Assembly (NCBI GenBank): GCA_910576205.1 | Contig: CAJTHL010000002.1 | Location: forward strand, 248,001 to 312,000 | From: Clostridia bacterium | GTDB lineage: Bacteria; Bacillota; Clostridia; Lachnospirales; Lachnospiraceae | Direction of reading: 5' to 3' | DNA length: 64,000 bases | In this document: positions 1 through 10,183 of the stretch, piece after piece | Layout of the letters: the number at the start of each line of letters is the position of its first letter | How positions within the stretch are numbered: position 1 is the first letter of the stretch | The notes under the pieces: model-generated | Seen by the model: the letters and a program-made list of their open reading frames with translations, nothing else | Told to the model about the DNA's origin: nothing | Databases searched by the model: none | Position numbers and translations under genes: made by a program

Positions 1-115
1 GCCAGCTATGCTCCGCCACGCTCTCATGGCGGCCTGCGGAGGTGTAACAATGGCGGGTCTGATTCTTAAGCTTCTCCGCCGTGTGCAGGATTTTCAAATA
101 TTCTTCAACCTTCAT
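1..115 (-). CDS. HD-domain phosphohydrolase, N-terminal fragment
   Basis: Only the first 38 residues lie in the window, and the gene runs off the left edge. The visible part ends in RHESVAEHSW, the conserved metal-binding HD-type motif of the YfbR/HDDC2 group, which are metal-dependent nucleotide hydrolases. The ATG (113-115) overlaps the TGA of the upstream membrane-protein gene as ATGA, so the two are probably translationally coupled. The substrate cannot be told from this fragment. It might instead belong to another HD subfamily. Confidence 0.75.
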   Translation of the reverse strand, partial: MKVEEYLKILHTAEKLKNQTRHCYTSAGRHESVAEHSW

Positions 116-582
116 CCCTCTCGTCCCTTTCCCAGGTCAGCCGGTTTTCTTCCTGCGGCCTGTTGCCCCGTCTCCTCTTCTCCCGGTTTATCCATTTCCC
201 CGCGAACCCGGTATATCATCCAGATCTGATAAACGGGGGCGGCCAGCAAAAAACACAGGCCCGGCCATAAGTTTCCCGGGAACAGCCAGAAGAAAAACAG
301 CGCCACCAGCATACACAGCAGCATGCCATAAGGGGCCACCGCAGCAAATCTCCCAAAAAGCTGCCGGTATACAGCTTTTCCCTTCTCCGCGTTTTCCAGA
401 TCTTTCCGATACCCCTTTTCCGTCAGGGAAGCCCGCAGCCCTTTTACAATCCCGATTCCAAAAATAAGAATCCAGGCAGCCCCCCGGAAATCCCGGTTCC
501 ATAGTCTGGCGGCGGAGCAGAGCAGGCCTCCTCCTCCCACCAGCAGGGTTACCAAAAACGTTTTCCAGCTATATACCCGCAT
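112..582 (-). CDS. Hypothetical integral membrane protein (156 aa)
   Basis: I do not recognise the family. Three or four hydrophobic stretches are visible: residues about 6-24, 36-50, and two adjacent helices around 80-120. A short charged tail rich in Glu, Gly and Lys follows. The ATG at 580-582 lies inside the end of the AI-2E exporter gene, and its ribosome site (GAGAGGGGAA) is also within that gene. The stop overlaps the start of the HD-domain gene. The three genes therefore form one tightly packed operon. No function is assigned. Confidence 0.7.
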   Translation of the reverse strand: MRVYSWKTFLVTLLVGGGGLLCSAARLWNRDFRGAAWILIFGIGIVKGLRASLTEKGYRKDLENAEKGKAVYRQLFGRFAAVAPYGMLLCMLVALFFFWLFPGNLWPGLCFLLAAPVYQIWMIYRVRGEMDKPGEEETGQQAAGRKPADLGKGREG

Positions 583-1756
583 TTCCCCTCTCCTTTGCGC
601 CGCTTCCTGCCAGCGCCTGGGCTCCTGTCTCTTCCCGGCTCTCCTCCTCCATCTTCCGGAGTCTTAAATTGGTACACCTTCCCATCCATTTATAGAGGGT
701 GGCCGCCAGCGGCACTCCAAGCAGCATTCCCAGGACGCCCCACAGGCCGCCGCCAGCGGTGACAGCCGCCAGCACCCAGATGCCGGGAAGCCCCACGGAG
801 GAGCCCACCACCTTAGGATAGATAAGGTTTCCCTCCACCTGCTGCAGAATCACCAGGAATACAAGGAAAATAAGGGCCTGCATGGGATTTACCATAAGGA
901 TCATAAATGCCCCCAGTGCCGCGCCCAGATAAGCGCCCACCACAGGGATCAGCGCGGTAAGGCCCACGATCACCCCGGTCATAGCCGCGTAGGGCAGCCG
1001 TAAAAGCAGCATGCCAAGAGCGCAGAGAGAGCCAAGAATCACGGCCTCCATACACTGTCCCACGATAAAGCGGGAGAAGGTGTCGTCCGCCAGAAGCAGG
1101 AATTCCCCGCTGACACTGCGCACACGCCCCGGAAGGTACGCCCTGGCAACCTTCCCCAGCTGTTCATATAGCTTTTCCTTATTTGCCAACAGGTAAATGG
1201 CAAAAATCAGCCCGATCACAAGATTCATCACGCCCCCTGCAACGATTCCCACAATGGAGACGGCGGAATTGAAAATGCTTCCGATGCCGCTTGTGGCCAC
1301 GGACATGATATTCTCAAATACCTTGGGCCAGTCCACCTCAAAATCCCCCAGAAGCTCTTCAATAGCCGGAATATCGCCGAAATTAGCGTTTATCCAGTCC
1401 ACGCTCTGGTTCACTGCCTCCGGAATGGCCTTTGCCAGGACTTGTCCGCTGCTTACCACCTCCGGCACCACCAGACAGAGGACGGCTGCCAGTATCAGCG
1501 CAATAATGCCAAAGGATGTCAGAATACACAGGGGCCGTTTCAGCTTTCCCAGCCACCTGTTCTGTTCCAGCTTCCCGTAATGCCCCTCCAGAAAGCGCAG
1601 CACAATATTTAAAATGTAGGCAATCACACAGCCCAGAAGCAGCGGGCTTATCACACTTACCATGCTCTTTGCAAAGAACGCTACACTCTCGAAATATTTC
1701 AGAAAAAGACAGCCCAGCAACACAAAAATGCCGGCTTTTAACCAGATCTTATTCAA
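569..1756 (-). CDS. AI-2E family transporter (PerM/YdiK-like)
   Basis: The 395-residue polytopic membrane protein has the architecture of the PF01594 family: about eight transmembrane helices, with a soluble stretch between the N-terminal pair and the C-terminal block. The C-terminal part has the typical Gly/Pro-rich helices (LIPVVGAYLGA; GLPGIWVLAAV). Members export small molecules or ions, and the AI-2 link is established for only a few. The start appears to be TTG (1754-1756), preceded by GGAG at good spacing, because no in-frame ATG occurs before residue 32. A consensus-like promoter lies upstream at 1807-1835. It leads an operon with the membrane protein and HD hydrolase genes. Confidence 0.88.
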   Translation of the reverse strand: MNKIWLKAGIFVLLGCLFLKYFESVAFFAKSMVSVISPLLLGCVIAYILNIVLRFLEGHYGKLEQNRWLGKLKRPLCILTSFGIIALILAAVLCLVVPEVVSSGQVLAKAIPEAVNQSVDWINANFGDIPAIEELLGDFEVDWPKVFENIMSVATSGIGSIFNSAVSIVGIVAGGVMNLVIGLIFAIYLLANKEKLYEQLGKVARAYLPGRVRSVSGEFLLLADDTFSRFIVGQCMEAVILGSLCALGMLLLRLPYAAMTGVIVGLTALIPVVGAYLGAALGAFMILMVNPMQALIFLVFLVILQQVEGNLIYPKVVGSSVGLPGIWVLAAVTAGGGLWGVLGMLLGVPLAATLYKWMGRCTNLRLRKMEEESREETGAQALAGSGAKERGNAGI

Positions 1757-1806
1757 TTTTCCACTCCTTACCGCATTTCATCCACAGCTATCTGCCGTTT
1801 CTTTTT

Positions 1807-1835
1807 ATTGTACAATAAGCCCCCGGGAGATACAA
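1807..1835 (-). promoter_or_regulatory. Promoter of the AI-2E operon with a 14-bp palindrome
   Basis: On the minus strand TTGTAT (1830-1835), a 17-bp spacer and TACAAT (1807-1812) form a sigma-A type promoter. The -10 lies inside the perfect palindrome TTATTGTACAATAA (1805-1818), a plausible operator. Basis is sequence only; the regulator is unknown. Confidence 0.5.
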
Positions 1836-1922
1836 CGAAAATTTTTATAAACTTCCTTTAAAGGATTCTTAAAGAAAAAAATGGTATCTTTTAGGTATCC
1901 ACAAAAGAAAGGAGAACAAACC

Positions 1923-3305
1923 ATGTCCGGTTTTCGAAGAATACTGGCCGTCCGCTGCGCAAAGCTGACAGGATGGCTTATCCGGAAGCTCCACAGGGGA
2001 AATGGGGCTTCCCTTCCCGGTTACATCGCCGGGTTTCTCTGTCCGGAACTCCTCTCCTCCCTGTCCGGTATGGTCCGGGAAAAGGTTATTGTGACCATGG
2101 GCACCAACGGAAAAACCACCACCAACCGCCTCCTGTGCCATGCGCTGGAGGCCCAGGGCAAAAAGGTACTCTGCAACCGTACCGGCGCAAATATGCGCGG
2201 CGGCATCCTGTCCGCGTTTATCCAGGCAGCCGGACCGGACGGACGCCTGGACGCGGATTACGCCTGCATTGAGGTGGATGAGATGGAGGCCGTACACATA
2301 TTTCCCCAGCTAAAGCCGGACTGTGTGGTGCTCACCAATATTTCCCGGGATCAGCTTGACCGTTACGGGGAGGTAGATACTATCCGCGAGAAAATAAAAG
2401 CCGCCCTTCTCCTGGCCTCAAAAGCCGTGCTGGCAGTCAACTGCGACGACCATCTCTCCTACTCCCTTCTCTTTGAATGTCCCAATCCTGCCTTTACCTA
2501 CGGGATTGACCAGGAGATTTTTGACGCTACGCCCCTGAAGCCAGGCAGCCGGGAAAGCATTTTCTGCCGCCTTTGCGGAAATAAGCTGGATTACAGCCTT
2601 ATGCATTATGGGCATCTTGGGATTTACCGCTGTCCTGCCTGCGGATTTTCCCGGCCCCGGCCGAAATTTACCGTCTCACAGATTACGCGAAAGGCTTCGC
2701 CGGAAGGCATTTCCTACTCTTTTATAATAGAAGGAAAAGGCCTGGGTAAAATCTGCGCGGATACGTCCACGGACGCACCCTACAATGTATACAATACCCT
2801 CTCCGCCTGCGCCGCCCTCTGTATCCTGGACGCCCCAAGGGAACATCTGGAGGAATCCATTCGAAGCTTCGACTACGGAAACGGCCGGGAAAACACATTT
2901 TATGTCGGAAATTCCCGGATACGCCTTCATCTGGCCAAGAACCCTGTGGGATTCCAGCAAAAGCTCTCCCTTCTCTTAAAGGATCCCTCCCCCAAGGACA
3001 TTATTTTCCAGATTAACGACAAGGCCCAGGACGGGAAAGACGTCTCCTATCTGTGGGATATTGATTTCCAGTGTCTGGCCGCTGCCAGCCCGGTGTCCAT
3101 AACCCTTGTGGGAAGCCGTTGCCACGATCTGGGACTGCGGCTAAAATACGAAAATATCCCCTGTTGCTTTGGGGACAATATAGAAGAAACCCTACGAAGC
3201 CATATTCGACAGGGAACCGGAAACCTATATGTCATTGTAAATTATTCCGGCCTGTCAGATGCAAACCGCGTTCTGCGGAAATTGCAGGAAAGGAGAACCC
3301 TATGA
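1923..3305 (+). CDS. murT: Lipid II isoglutaminyl synthase, Mur-ligase subunit MurT
   Basis: MurT with GatD amidates the alpha-carboxyl of D-Glu at position 2 of lipid II, giving D-isoglutamine in peptidoglycan. The 460-residue protein has the Mur-ligase P-loop GTNGKTTTNR near residue 60 and the family's inserted four-cysteine zinc ribbon (CRLCG ... CPACG) around residues 215-245. The C-terminal DUF1727 domain follows. The ATG at 1923 was chosen over an upstream in-frame ATG because AAAGGAG sits 8 nt before it. The stop overlaps the gatD start as ATGA, as expected for the two subunits of one enzyme. In the families I know this pair is widespread in Gram-positives and often essential. Confidence 0.95.
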   Translation: MSGFRRILAVRCAKLTGWLIRKLHRGNGASLPGYIAGFLCPELLSSLSGMVREKVIVTMGTNGKTTTNRLLCHALEAQGKKVLCNRTGANMRGGILSAFIQAAGPDGRLDADYACIEVDEMEAVHIFPQLKPDCVVLTNISRDQLDRYGEVDTIREKIKAALLLASKAVLAVNCDDHLSYSLLFECPNPAFTYGIDQEIFDATPLKPGSRESIFCRLCGNKLDYSLMHYGHLGIYRCPACGFSRPRPKFTVSQITRKASPEGISYSFIIEGKGLGKICADTSTDAPYNVYNTLSACAALCILDAPREHLEESIRSFDYGNGRENTFYVGNSRIRLHLAKNPVGFQQKLSLLLKDPSPKDIIFQINDKAQDGKDVSYLWDIDFQCLAAASPVSITLVGSRCHDLGLRLKYENIPCCFGDNIEETLRSHIRQGTGNLYVIVNYSGLSDANRVLRKLQERRTL

Positions 3306-4042
3306 AACTTACCATCGGACACATCTACCCGGATCTTCTGAATCTCTACGGCGACCAGGGAAATATCCGCTGTCTGGAAATGCGCCTTAAGTGGCGGGGC
3401 CTTGAGGCGGAGGTGATTCCCATTCTGGCCGGGGAACCCATAGACTTTAAAAAAATGGATATCCTGCTTTTGGGAGGCGGCTCCGACCGGGAACAGAAAA
3501 TCGCCTGCCGGTATCTTTTGGAATACAAGGAGGATTTCCGGACCTACGCCGGGGACAACGGCGTCCTTCTGGCCGTCTGTGGAGGGTATCAGCTCCTGGG
3601 AACCCACTACCGCACAAAGGACGGCTACATCCGCGGCCTGGGCCTTCTGGACATTTATACGGAATGGGCGCCCAGACGTCTGGTTAAGAACATTATCCTG
3701 GAAAGCCCCCTGTCCCCCTGCCCGGTGGTGGGTTTTGAAAACCATGGGGGCCGTACCTATATCGGAAACCACAGGCCCTTTGGAAAGGTTCTCTTTGGGG
3801 CGGGAAATACCGGAAAATCCGGCTATGAGGGCGTTCTCTACAAAAACGTCCTGGGCACCTACCTCCATGGCCCCCTTCTCCCCAGGAATCCCCATATCTG
3901 CGACCACCTTCTAAAGCAGGCCCTTAAGCGCAGGTACGGACAGGATATAGCGCTTTCGCCCCTGTGGGATCAGATGGAGCAGCTGGCAAGCCTGGATATG
4001 CTGGCCCGGTCTGGCGGTGGAAGGAAGTATGCGTTCTCATAA
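3302..4042 (+). CDS. gatD: Lipid II isoglutaminyl synthase, glutaminase subunit GatD
   Basis: This 246-residue class I glutamine amidotransferase of the CobB/CobQ type supplies ammonia to MurT. The nucleophile Cys93 lies in AVCGGYQLLG and the catalytic His189 in GTYLHGPLLP, matching Cys94/His189 of the Staphylococcus aureus enzyme. The ATG at 3302 overlaps the murT stop. An in-frame run upstream inside murT is a shadow and is not used. The gene ends 35 bp from the convergent thioredoxin-domain gene, with no obvious terminator between them. Confidence 0.95.
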   Translation: MKLTIGHIYPDLLNLYGDQGNIRCLEMRLKWRGLEAEVIPILAGEPIDFKKMDILLLGGGSDREQKIACRYLLEYKEDFRTYAGDNGVLLAVCGGYQLLGTHYRTKDGYIRGLGLLDIYTEWAPRRLVKNIILESPLSPCPVVGFENHGGRTYIGNHRPFGKVLFGAGNTGKSGYEGVLYKNVLGTYLHGPLLPRNPHICDHLLKQALKRRYGQDIALSPLWDQMEQLASLDMLARSGGGRKYAFS

Positions 4043-4077
4043 AAATTCCCGGAAAGACAGAATTGGATATTTTCCGA

Positions 4078-6198
4078 TTATTGCTTCCCGCAGCGCCCCG
4101 CCGCTTCCATCTCCTCCAGTTTCTCCCGCGCCCATTTGTATTGCTTCCCCTGCATTTTACACGTATCCCCCCATGGCTTCGGAGCAAAAGCCCCCGCCCG
4201 TAAGGGTTCCTCCTTACGGGCCCCGCTTTTGGCCTCCAGCGCCCCCTCTGGTTCAAGCGCGTTTTCTTTCAGGGTACACATGGCCGGTTCCTGTTCTGCC
4301 TCCAGAAAAGCCAGAAGCCCCATGGTATATCCCGCCGGAAAATCCCGGGACGCCCTCTCACAGGCCAGAAGCTGCTTATCCCGCAGTTCTCCAAACTCCG
4401 GCATGCCGGTCATATGGTAAATTCTGGAAAATACCAGGGCCGCCGCTCCGTTTCCGGAGGGAACCGCCCCGTCATAAAATTCCTTTGGCCGGATAATCAA
4501 GACCTCATTCTCCACGGAATACCGGAAAAACCCTCCGTTTTCCGGGTCCCCAAAAAGCCTTGGAATCTCCCAGGCCGCCCATACGGCCTCCTTGAAGTCC
4601 GTCTCCTCCCCAAAGGCTTCATAGAGCTTCAGGGAGGCCAGCGCGTAAAAGGCATAGTCCTCTAACTGCCCGGGAAACGCTGCCTCCCCGTCCCGCCAGC
4701 ACACCTGAAGGCTGCCCTTTTCGTCCTTTAAATTCCTGCGCAGAAATTCCATGGAGGCCCGGGCCCGATGCCCGTATGCCTCCTCCCCTAAAATCACCGC
4801 CGCCCTGGCAAAAGCCCCAATCATCAGACAGTTCCAGGAGGTTAATACCTTGTCGTCCAGGTGGAGTTTCCCGCGTTCCCTGCGGTAACATAGCAAAAGG
4901 TCTACAGCCTCCTGCCACCAGAAGGGCCTTACTTCCTCCCCGTCTCCAATGCGGTTTGGAATATTTTTCCCCTCAAAATTTCCCTGTTTTGTAATGTGAT
5001 AGATCTGGCAGAATTCACGCCCCCGGTCTTCCCCCAGCACATCCAGAATCTCCGTCCTGTCAAAGAGGTAATATTTTCCCTCCTCCCCTTCGCTGTCCGC
5101 ATCCTGCCCACAGGAAAAGCCGCCCTCCTTCTGTAGAAGCTCTCGGTTTACATAAGTAAAAATCCGCCGGGCCGCCTCCCCATACTCCACTTTCCCGGTC
5201 CTGGAAAAAGCTTCCAGGTACGCTTCCGCCAGAAGCCCATTGTCGTAAAGCATTTTTTCAAAATGGGGAGCCAGCCACCGCTCATCTGTGGAATACCGGG
5301 AAAATCCCCCGCCGATCTGGTCAAAAATCCCGCCCCGGTACATGGACTTAAGGGTGTGTTCTGCCATTTCCATAAGATGAGGCTCCCCCGCTTTCTCCCC
5401 ATAATCCATGAGAAAAAGGAGCTGATGAGCCTGGGGGAATTTGGGCGCGTTTCCAAAGCCGCCGTATTTTTTGTCAAACTGCCGGGTAAACCAACGGGCC
5501 GCCTGCCCAAGAAGCCTTTCTACAGCATCCGTGGAAAGCCCATTGTTTTCCCGGTTCTCTCCAGTACCCGGAATATAGGGGCTCTGCCATTGTCCTGACT
5601 TCTGGATATTCTCTTCCTGGCTGTCCGCTCTCCGGTATTCTCCTTTTGCCAGGGATTTCAGATACCTTGTAACCCTGTCCCCCACCTCTTTAAGGCTTCC
5701 GGGCTCCTTTTCCCACTGCCTGTGAACCGCGTCCAGCATTTCCAGAAGCCCCATCTGTCCGTACCTGGAAACCTTTGGAAGGTAGGTTCCCACAAAAAAG
5801 GGCCTCTGCTCCTCGTCCAGCACCAGGGTCAACGGCCACCCACCGGAACCCGTAACCGCCTGGCAGGCCGCCATATACACGGCGTCCACATCCGGCCTCT
5901 CCTCCCGGTCCACCTTCACACTGACAAAATATCTGTTTAAAAATTCTGCCACCGTGGGATCCTCAAAGGATTCGCGGGCCATCACATGGCACCAGTGGCA
6001 GGTGGAATACCCAATGCTTAAAAACACCGGCTTTTTCTCCCGCCGGGCCCTGGAAAAGGCCTCCTCCCCCCATGGAAGCCAGTCCACCGGGTTGTAGGCG
6101 TGTTGCAGAAGATAAGGGGATTTCTCATGTATCAGGCGGTTTGGAACGCCCCTTTTCCCTTGTTCTGTCTGTTCCTTTGTCCTCCAGTCATCGTCCAT
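4078..6198 (-). CDS. YyaL/SSP411-type thioredoxin-domain protein (DUF255)
   Basis: The 706-residue protein begins with a DUF255 thioredoxin-like domain. It has the signature [14 protein letters not shown] and a CHWC active-site pair (Cys67, Cys70). An alpha/alpha six-barrel region like N-acylglucosamine 2-epimerase follows ([26 protein letters not shown]). Length matches the family (about 650-750 residues). Its cellular role is not established; it is probably a cytosolic redox or carbohydrate-modifying protein. The ATG at 6196-6198 has AGGAG 10 nt upstream. It is transcribed alone and converges on gatD. Confidence 0.9.
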   Translation of the reverse strand: MDDDWRTKEQTEQGKRGVPNRLIHEKSPYLLQHAYNPVDWLPWGEEAFSRARREKKPVFLSIGYSTCHWCHVMARESFEDPTVAEFLNRYFVSVKVDREERPDVDAVYMAACQAVTGSGGWPLTLVLDEEQRPFFVGTYLPKVSRYGQMGLLEMLDAVHRQWEKEPGSLKEVGDRVTRYLKSLAKGEYRRADSQEENIQKSGQWQSPYIPGTGENRENNGLSTDAVERLLGQAARWFTRQFDKKYGGFGNAPKFPQAHQLLFLMDYGEKAGEPHLMEMAEHTLKSMYRGGIFDQIGGGFSRYSTDERWLAPHFEKMLYDNGLLAEAYLEAFSRTGKVEYGEAARRIFTYVNRELLQKEGGFSCGQDADSEGEEGKYYLFDRTEILDVLGEDRGREFCQIYHITKQGNFEGKNIPNRIGDGEEVRPFWWQEAVDLLLCYRRERGKLHLDDKVLTSWNCLMIGAFARAAVILGEEAYGHRARASMEFLRRNLKDEKGSLQVCWRDGEAAFPGQLEDYAFYALASLKLYEAFGEETDFKEAVWAAWEIPRLFGDPENGGFFRYSVENEVLIIRPKEFYDGAVPSGNGAAALVFSRIYHMTGMPEFGELRDKQLLACERASRDFPAGYTMGLLAFLEAEQEPAMCTLKENALEPEGALEAKSGARKEEPLRAGAFAPKPWGDTCKMQGKQYKWAREKLEEMEAAGRCGKQ

Positions 6199-6415
6199 TT
6201 TATCCGCGCTCCTGTCATTGTTTTTTCTCTGTTCAGTCTGCCTCTGTTTTCCCGATTCTATACCCCGATATGAGAAACAGGGCAGACTATAAAAGCCTGC
6301 CCCGCAATATACAGATTCAAATATCCCATGACGCCACTTCCAGCATAAGCTTTGGACGGAACACTCTATCTTCTGGCCGCCACTTTTATCCTCTTTCCCA
6401 AAAAGCCACGCATCC

Positions 6416-6784
6416 CTACCTCACCGGCACAATCTCCAGCCAGTATCCATCCGGATCCTCGATAAAATAAATCCCCATCTCCTTATTCTCAAAGCAGATG
6501 CATCCCATCTCCTCATGAAGCTTGTGGGCCCCCTCAAAATCATCCGTCTGGAAGGCCAGATGAAACTCATCCTCCCCCAGATCATAGGGTTCTGTATGAT
6601 CCCTGAGCCAGGTCAGCTCCAGCTGGAAATCCGTGGCGTCATTTCCCACAAAGACAATAACAAAGGAGCCGTCCGCCGCCGTTTTCCGGGATTTCTCCGT
6701 AAGTCCCAGGGCCTTCTCATAAAACTTAAGGGAACGCTCAAGATCCAGCACATTATAGTTTTCATGATACATTTTAAACTTCAT
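6416..6784 (-). CDS. VOC-family protein (lactoylglutathione lyase-like)
   Basis: The 122-residue protein is a single vicinal-oxygen-chelate domain with the usual beta-alpha-beta-beta-beta repeats. The N-terminus ([22 protein letters not shown]) and C-terminal metal Glu ([13 protein letters not shown]) match glyoxalase-I-like proteins. The substrate could be methylglyoxal-thiol adducts or something else; VOC proteins are too diverse to decide. The ATG overlaps the stop of the metallo-beta-lactamase-fold gene (ATGA), and pairing of these two folds would fit aldehyde detoxification, which is inference. Confidence 0.88.
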   Translation of the reverse strand: MKFKMYHENYNVLDLERSLKFYEKALGLTEKSRKTAADGSFVIVFVGNDATDFQLELTWLRDHTEPYDLGEDEFHLAFQTDDFEGAHKLHEEMGCICFENKEMGIYFIEDPDGYWLEIVPVR

Positions 6785-7533
6785 AGGTCTACCTCCCAGG
6801 ACTGTCCGTCCCTCTCAATCTTCATTATAGCTGCGTCCGCGTCCGGACAGGGCTTTTTTCTGCCCAGATAGCGGGAAATCACTGAAAAATCATCCCAGAA
6901 ATGCATGGGAAACACATAGCGCGCCTTTGCGTGGGCCAGTAAATAATCCATCCCCAGGTCAAAATCCTCCTCCTGGCGGGGATCCAGCGGGGTAAAAGCC
7001 AGGTCAATCTGTTTCCCCTCCAGATATTCCATTTCCTTCTTAAAATTGCCTGCCATCTGCCGGTTCTCCTCCTCCGGCTCCCCAGGCCACGTCCACCAGT
7101 GGAGATCCCCCGCATGATAAGCCTGCCTTCCCAGATAACGGATAAAAAACGCCGCCCCGCAGTCCGTAGAATGCATGGCGTGTACCTGGAGGGCATTTCC
7201 AGCTCCGTCCTCAAAAGCCGCGTCCGCCCAGGCATTTAAGAAGCTGATCCTGGGAAAAGGCTCTCCCGGCTGTTTTTTCTGCTCCCTTAGGCAGGCGCGC
7301 TTTACCTCATTGGAAAATACATACTCCACCTGTCCGTGCCCGGAAAACATCCTTAAGACAGCGGGATTAAAATGGTCCCCGTGACTGTGGCTGACAAACA
7401 CAAAGAGCTTCTTTCCCGGATCCAGCTTTGGTATCGCCCCCCGGTAATAATCAAAGAGCCAGTAGCAGTGCGCCCACTCCAGCAGGAAGCCGCTGTGGGC
7501 CAGATAGGTAACTTTCATATTCACTGTGTCCAT
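6781..7533 (-). CDS. MBL-fold metal-dependent hydrolase
   Basis: The 250-residue protein has the metallo-beta-lactamase signature SHSHGDHF near residues 48-55 and further metal ligands HSTDCG, YHAGDLH and the late MHFWDD. It resembles UlaG-like or YycJ-type hydrolases but lacks a diagnostic feature for either. The start at 7531-7533 has AGGAGG seven nt upstream. It is coupled to the downstream VOC gene by a 4-bp overlap. Confidence 0.88.
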   Translation of the reverse strand: MDTVNMKVTYLAHSGFLLEWAHCYWLFDYYRGAIPKLDPGKKLFVFVSHSHGDHFNPAVLRMFSGHGQVEYVFSNEVKRACLREQKKQPGEPFPRISFLNAWADAAFEDGAGNALQVHAMHSTDCGAAFFIRYLGRQAYHAGDLHWWTWPGEPEEENRQMAGNFKKEMEYLEGKQIDLAFTPLDPRQEEDFDLGMDYLLAHAKARYVFPMHFWDDFSVISRYLGRKKPCPDADAAIMKIERDGQSWEVDL

Positions 7534-7616
7534 TCTCTAACCTCCTCTCACATGCCAGAGGATTTCCCGCTGTCACAAAGGGAACCCGGAAAATCCGCCT
7601 TCCCGGCCTGCCTCCC

Positions 7617-8786
7617 CTAGACCTTCCTGTCCGCCCCGGCAAACACCCCGGAGGCTGTCAGCAGCAGACACACAACAGACAGGGCCGCAAGAGGCCACGT
7701 CCAGGAACCCGTCACATCGTAGAAGCGTCCCATAAGGAAAGGCCCCACAGCCGCCAGCGCAAACCCAAAGGACTGGGACATGCCGGACAGAGCCGCCGCG
7801 TCCGCGGAGTTTTCCGTGCGCAGCACCAGAAGGGACATGGAAAATCCAAAGCTTGCCCCGCTGGCAGCGCCGCAAAGAGCCGTCCCCAGAAGCAACACTA
7901 TGTTTCCCTTTCCCATCAGAAGCACTGCGCCCAAAAGGAATACAAGGCCGATTGCCGCCCCCAGGGCCCTCTGATCCTTTCTCCGCTCCGCCAGAATGGG
8001 AAGGGCAAAGGAAGCCGGAAGGGCCACAAGCTGAAAGAGAAAGGCATAGTAACCTGCCGTCTCCGCCTCCATCCCCCCAAAAACCAGAATGCTGGGAAGC
8101 CATGCCACCAGACAATAAAAGAGAAGAGACTGCACTCCCATAAACAGGGTCACCCACCAGGCAATGCCAAAGCCCAGCAGGGAACGCCGTTCCCCGGGCT
8201 TCTTCACATCCCCGGCCCCTTTCAGACCCAGGGAGAAAAAGGCGCGCCACAGCACAACCGCCGCCACACAGGGAATAGCCCACACCGCCAGGGACTGCTG
8301 CCAGCTAAGGCCCCATCGCTCCATAAGAGGAACGCTGACTCCCGAGGAAATCCCCGCAAACAGGGACATAGACGCGGAGAAAACACTTGTCATCTTCCCC
8401 TCCTTCCCCACAAACTGATCCTTGATTATGCTGGGCAGCAGCACATTTCCAAAGGCAATGCCTCCGCCGCAGACAAGAGTGCCACAGAAAAGCCCCCAGA
8501 TTCCGCCGTAGGAGCGCAGCAAAACACCGCCAAATACAATCCCCATGGAAACAGCCATCACCCGGCCGGCCCCAAGACGCCGCTCCCCCTTTCCTGCCAG
8601 GGGAGAACAAAAGGCAAACATCAGAAGGGGGATGGTGGAGAGAAGCCCCGCCACCGTGGAATTCAGCCCCAGATCGCTCTGAATCACGCCGATAAGAGAG
8701 CCAATGCCCGTTATGGGAGCCCTCAGACAGCAGGAGGTAAGGATTACCGTCACCAGAAGCAGCCCGTTTTTATCCTGTTTTTTCAT
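7617..8786 (-). CDS. MFS transporter, CynX/NimT subfamily
   Basis: The 389-residue protein has twelve predicted membrane helices. Its N-terminal sequence (LRAPITGIGSLIGVIQSDLGL) is typical of the CynX/NimT branch of the major facilitator superfamily, which covers cyanate and 2-nitroimidazole transporters. Substrate specificity cannot be inferred from sequence. The ATG is preceded by GGGAG. It lies 48 bp downstream of mgtE on the same strand and may be read through from it. Confidence 0.88.
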   Translation of the reverse strand: MKKQDKNGLLLVTVILTSCCLRAPITGIGSLIGVIQSDLGLNSTVAGLLSTIPLLMFAFCSPLAGKGERRLGAGRVMAVSMGIVFGGVLLRSYGGIWGLFCGTLVCGGGIAFGNVLLPSIIKDQFVGKEGKMTSVFSASMSLFAGISSGVSVPLMERWGLSWQQSLAVWAIPCVAAVVLWRAFFSLGLKGAGDVKKPGERRSLLGFGIAWWVTLFMGVQSLLFYCLVAWLPSILVFGGMEAETAGYYAFLFQLVALPASFALPILAERRKDQRALGAAIGLVFLLGAVLLMGKGNIVLLLGTALCGAASGASFGFSMSLLVLRTENSADAAALSGMSQSFGFALAAVGPFLMGRFYDVTGSWTWPLAALSVVCLLLTASGVFAGADRKV

Positions 8787-8833
8787 AGTTTTCTCCCATT
8801 TTCAACTTCGCATCTGTCCGTGCAGATGCCGGT

Positions 8834-10183
8834 TTACAGGATCCCAAGCAATGTACACGCAATCTTAAAATAAATCACCAGGCTGCAGGCATCCACCACC
8901 GTGGTAATCAGCGGCGCGGCCATAATGGCCGGATCAAGATGGAGCACTTTGGCCAGAATCGGCATGGTGCAGCCAATGGATTTTGCCAGAATCACCGTTC
9001 CAAGGAGGCTTAAAACCACCGTGAGGCACACCAGCTCCCGCCCCGGATACTGAATCATCAGCCGGATAAAATTGGCCAGGGCCAGCACCAGACCGCACAG
9101 AATCCCCACTCTGCATTCCTTCCACAGCACCTTAAGGGCGTCTGAGGGCTCAATTTCCCCCACCGCCATTCCCCGGATAATCATGGTGCTGCTCTGGTTA
9201 CCGCAATTCCCCCCCGTATCCATCAGCATGGGCACAAAAGTCACCAGAAGGGGCATTACCGCAAAGGCATTCTCATACCGCAGCAGAATCCCCCCCGTTA
9301 CCATGGAGGTAAACATAAGGATCAGCAGCCAGGGAATACGGTTCCTGGCCAGCTCCAGCACACTGGTGCGCAGATATGGCTTTTCCGAAGGAAGCATGGC
9401 CGCCATCTTCTCAAAGTCCTCCGTGGCCTCCTGCTCCATAACGTCCACCACATCGTCTACGGTGACAATTCCCACCAGACGGTCCTCGTGGTCTACCACC
9501 GGAAGGGTTAAAAGGTCATACTTGTTAAAGGCCTCCACAACCTCCTCCTGGTCCTGTGTGGTAACCGCCTTGATGACATACTCGTCCATGATATCCTTGA
9601 TGTAGGTCTCATAGGGGTTCATCAGCAGGTCTTTCACCGTCACCACGCCCTCCAGGCGCCGCTTGTCGTCCGTCACGTAGCAGGTGTAAATGGTCTCCTT
9701 ATCCACCCCGTGCTTGCGGATATAGGCAAAAGCCTGCTCCACCGTCATATTTTTTTTAAGGCCGATGTACTCCGCCGTCATAATGCTTCCGGCGCTGTTG
9801 TCCGGGTACTGTAAAAACTGGTTAATCAGCTTGCGGGTATCCGGGGTGGCGTTCTGAAGCACACGGCGCACCACCGTGGCAGGCAGCTCTTCCAGAAGAT
9901 CCACCGCATCGTCCACGTAGAGATCCTCAATGATCTTCCCCAGCTCATAGTCCGTGATGCTGTTGATAATATGGGTCTGCTCCTCCACATCCAGAAACGA
10001 AAACACATCCGCAGCCACCTCTTTTGGCAGCATCCGGTAGATCAGCACCATCCGGTCGGGATCCAACTCCTCAATAAATTCCGCCACATCCGCCTCGTTC
10101 ATTTCGGCCAGAACGTCGCGCAGCTTCCGGAACTGGCGGCTTTCCACCAGCTTCATAAGCTGTTCCAGATTCAATATTTCCAT
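8834..10183 (-). CDS. mgtE: Magnesium transporter MgtE
   Basis: MgtE is a dimeric Mg2+ channel gated by cytoplasmic Mg2+. The 449-residue protein shows the N-terminal helical MgtE_N domain (residues ~10-130) and two CBS domains (about 135-255, with TCYVTDDKRRLEGVVTVKDL and LPVVDHEDRLVGIVTVDDVVDVM). A five-helix membrane domain carries the conserved pore segment PLLVTFVPMLMDTGGNCGNQ. The start is the ATG at 10181-10183, with AGGAGAGG upstream, rather than the upstream in-frame codon. It has a promoter at 10451-10480 and a leader of about 260 nt with long-range pairing, as is common for Mg2+-controlled genes. Confidence 0.96.
   Translation of the reverse strand: MEILNLEQLMKLVESRQFRKLRDVLAEMNEADVAEFIEELDPDRMVLIYRMLPKEVAADVFSFLDVEEQTHIINSITDYELGKIIEDLYVDDAVDLLEELPATVVRRVLQNATPDTRKLINQFLQYPDNSAGSIMTAEYIGLKKNMTVEQAFAYIRKHGVDKETIYTCYVTDDKRRLEGVVTVKDLLMNPYETYIKDIMDEYVIKAVTTQDQEEVVEAFNKYDLLTLPVVDHEDRLVGIVTVDDVVDVMEQEATEDFEKMAAMLPSEKPYLRTSVLELARNRIPWLLILMFTSMVTGGILLRYENAFAVMPLLVTFVPMLMDTGGNCGNQSSTMIIRGMAVGEIEPSDALKVLWKECRVGILCGLVLALANFIRLMIQYPGRELVCLTVVLSLLGTVILAKSIGCTMPILAKVLHLDPAIMAAPLITTVVDACSLVIYFKIACTLLGIL

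Noticed and set aside
6265-6300. GGGCAG/CTGCCC hairpin as terminator after the VOC gene
   Set aside because: The stem is short and no clear T run follows on the minus strand.
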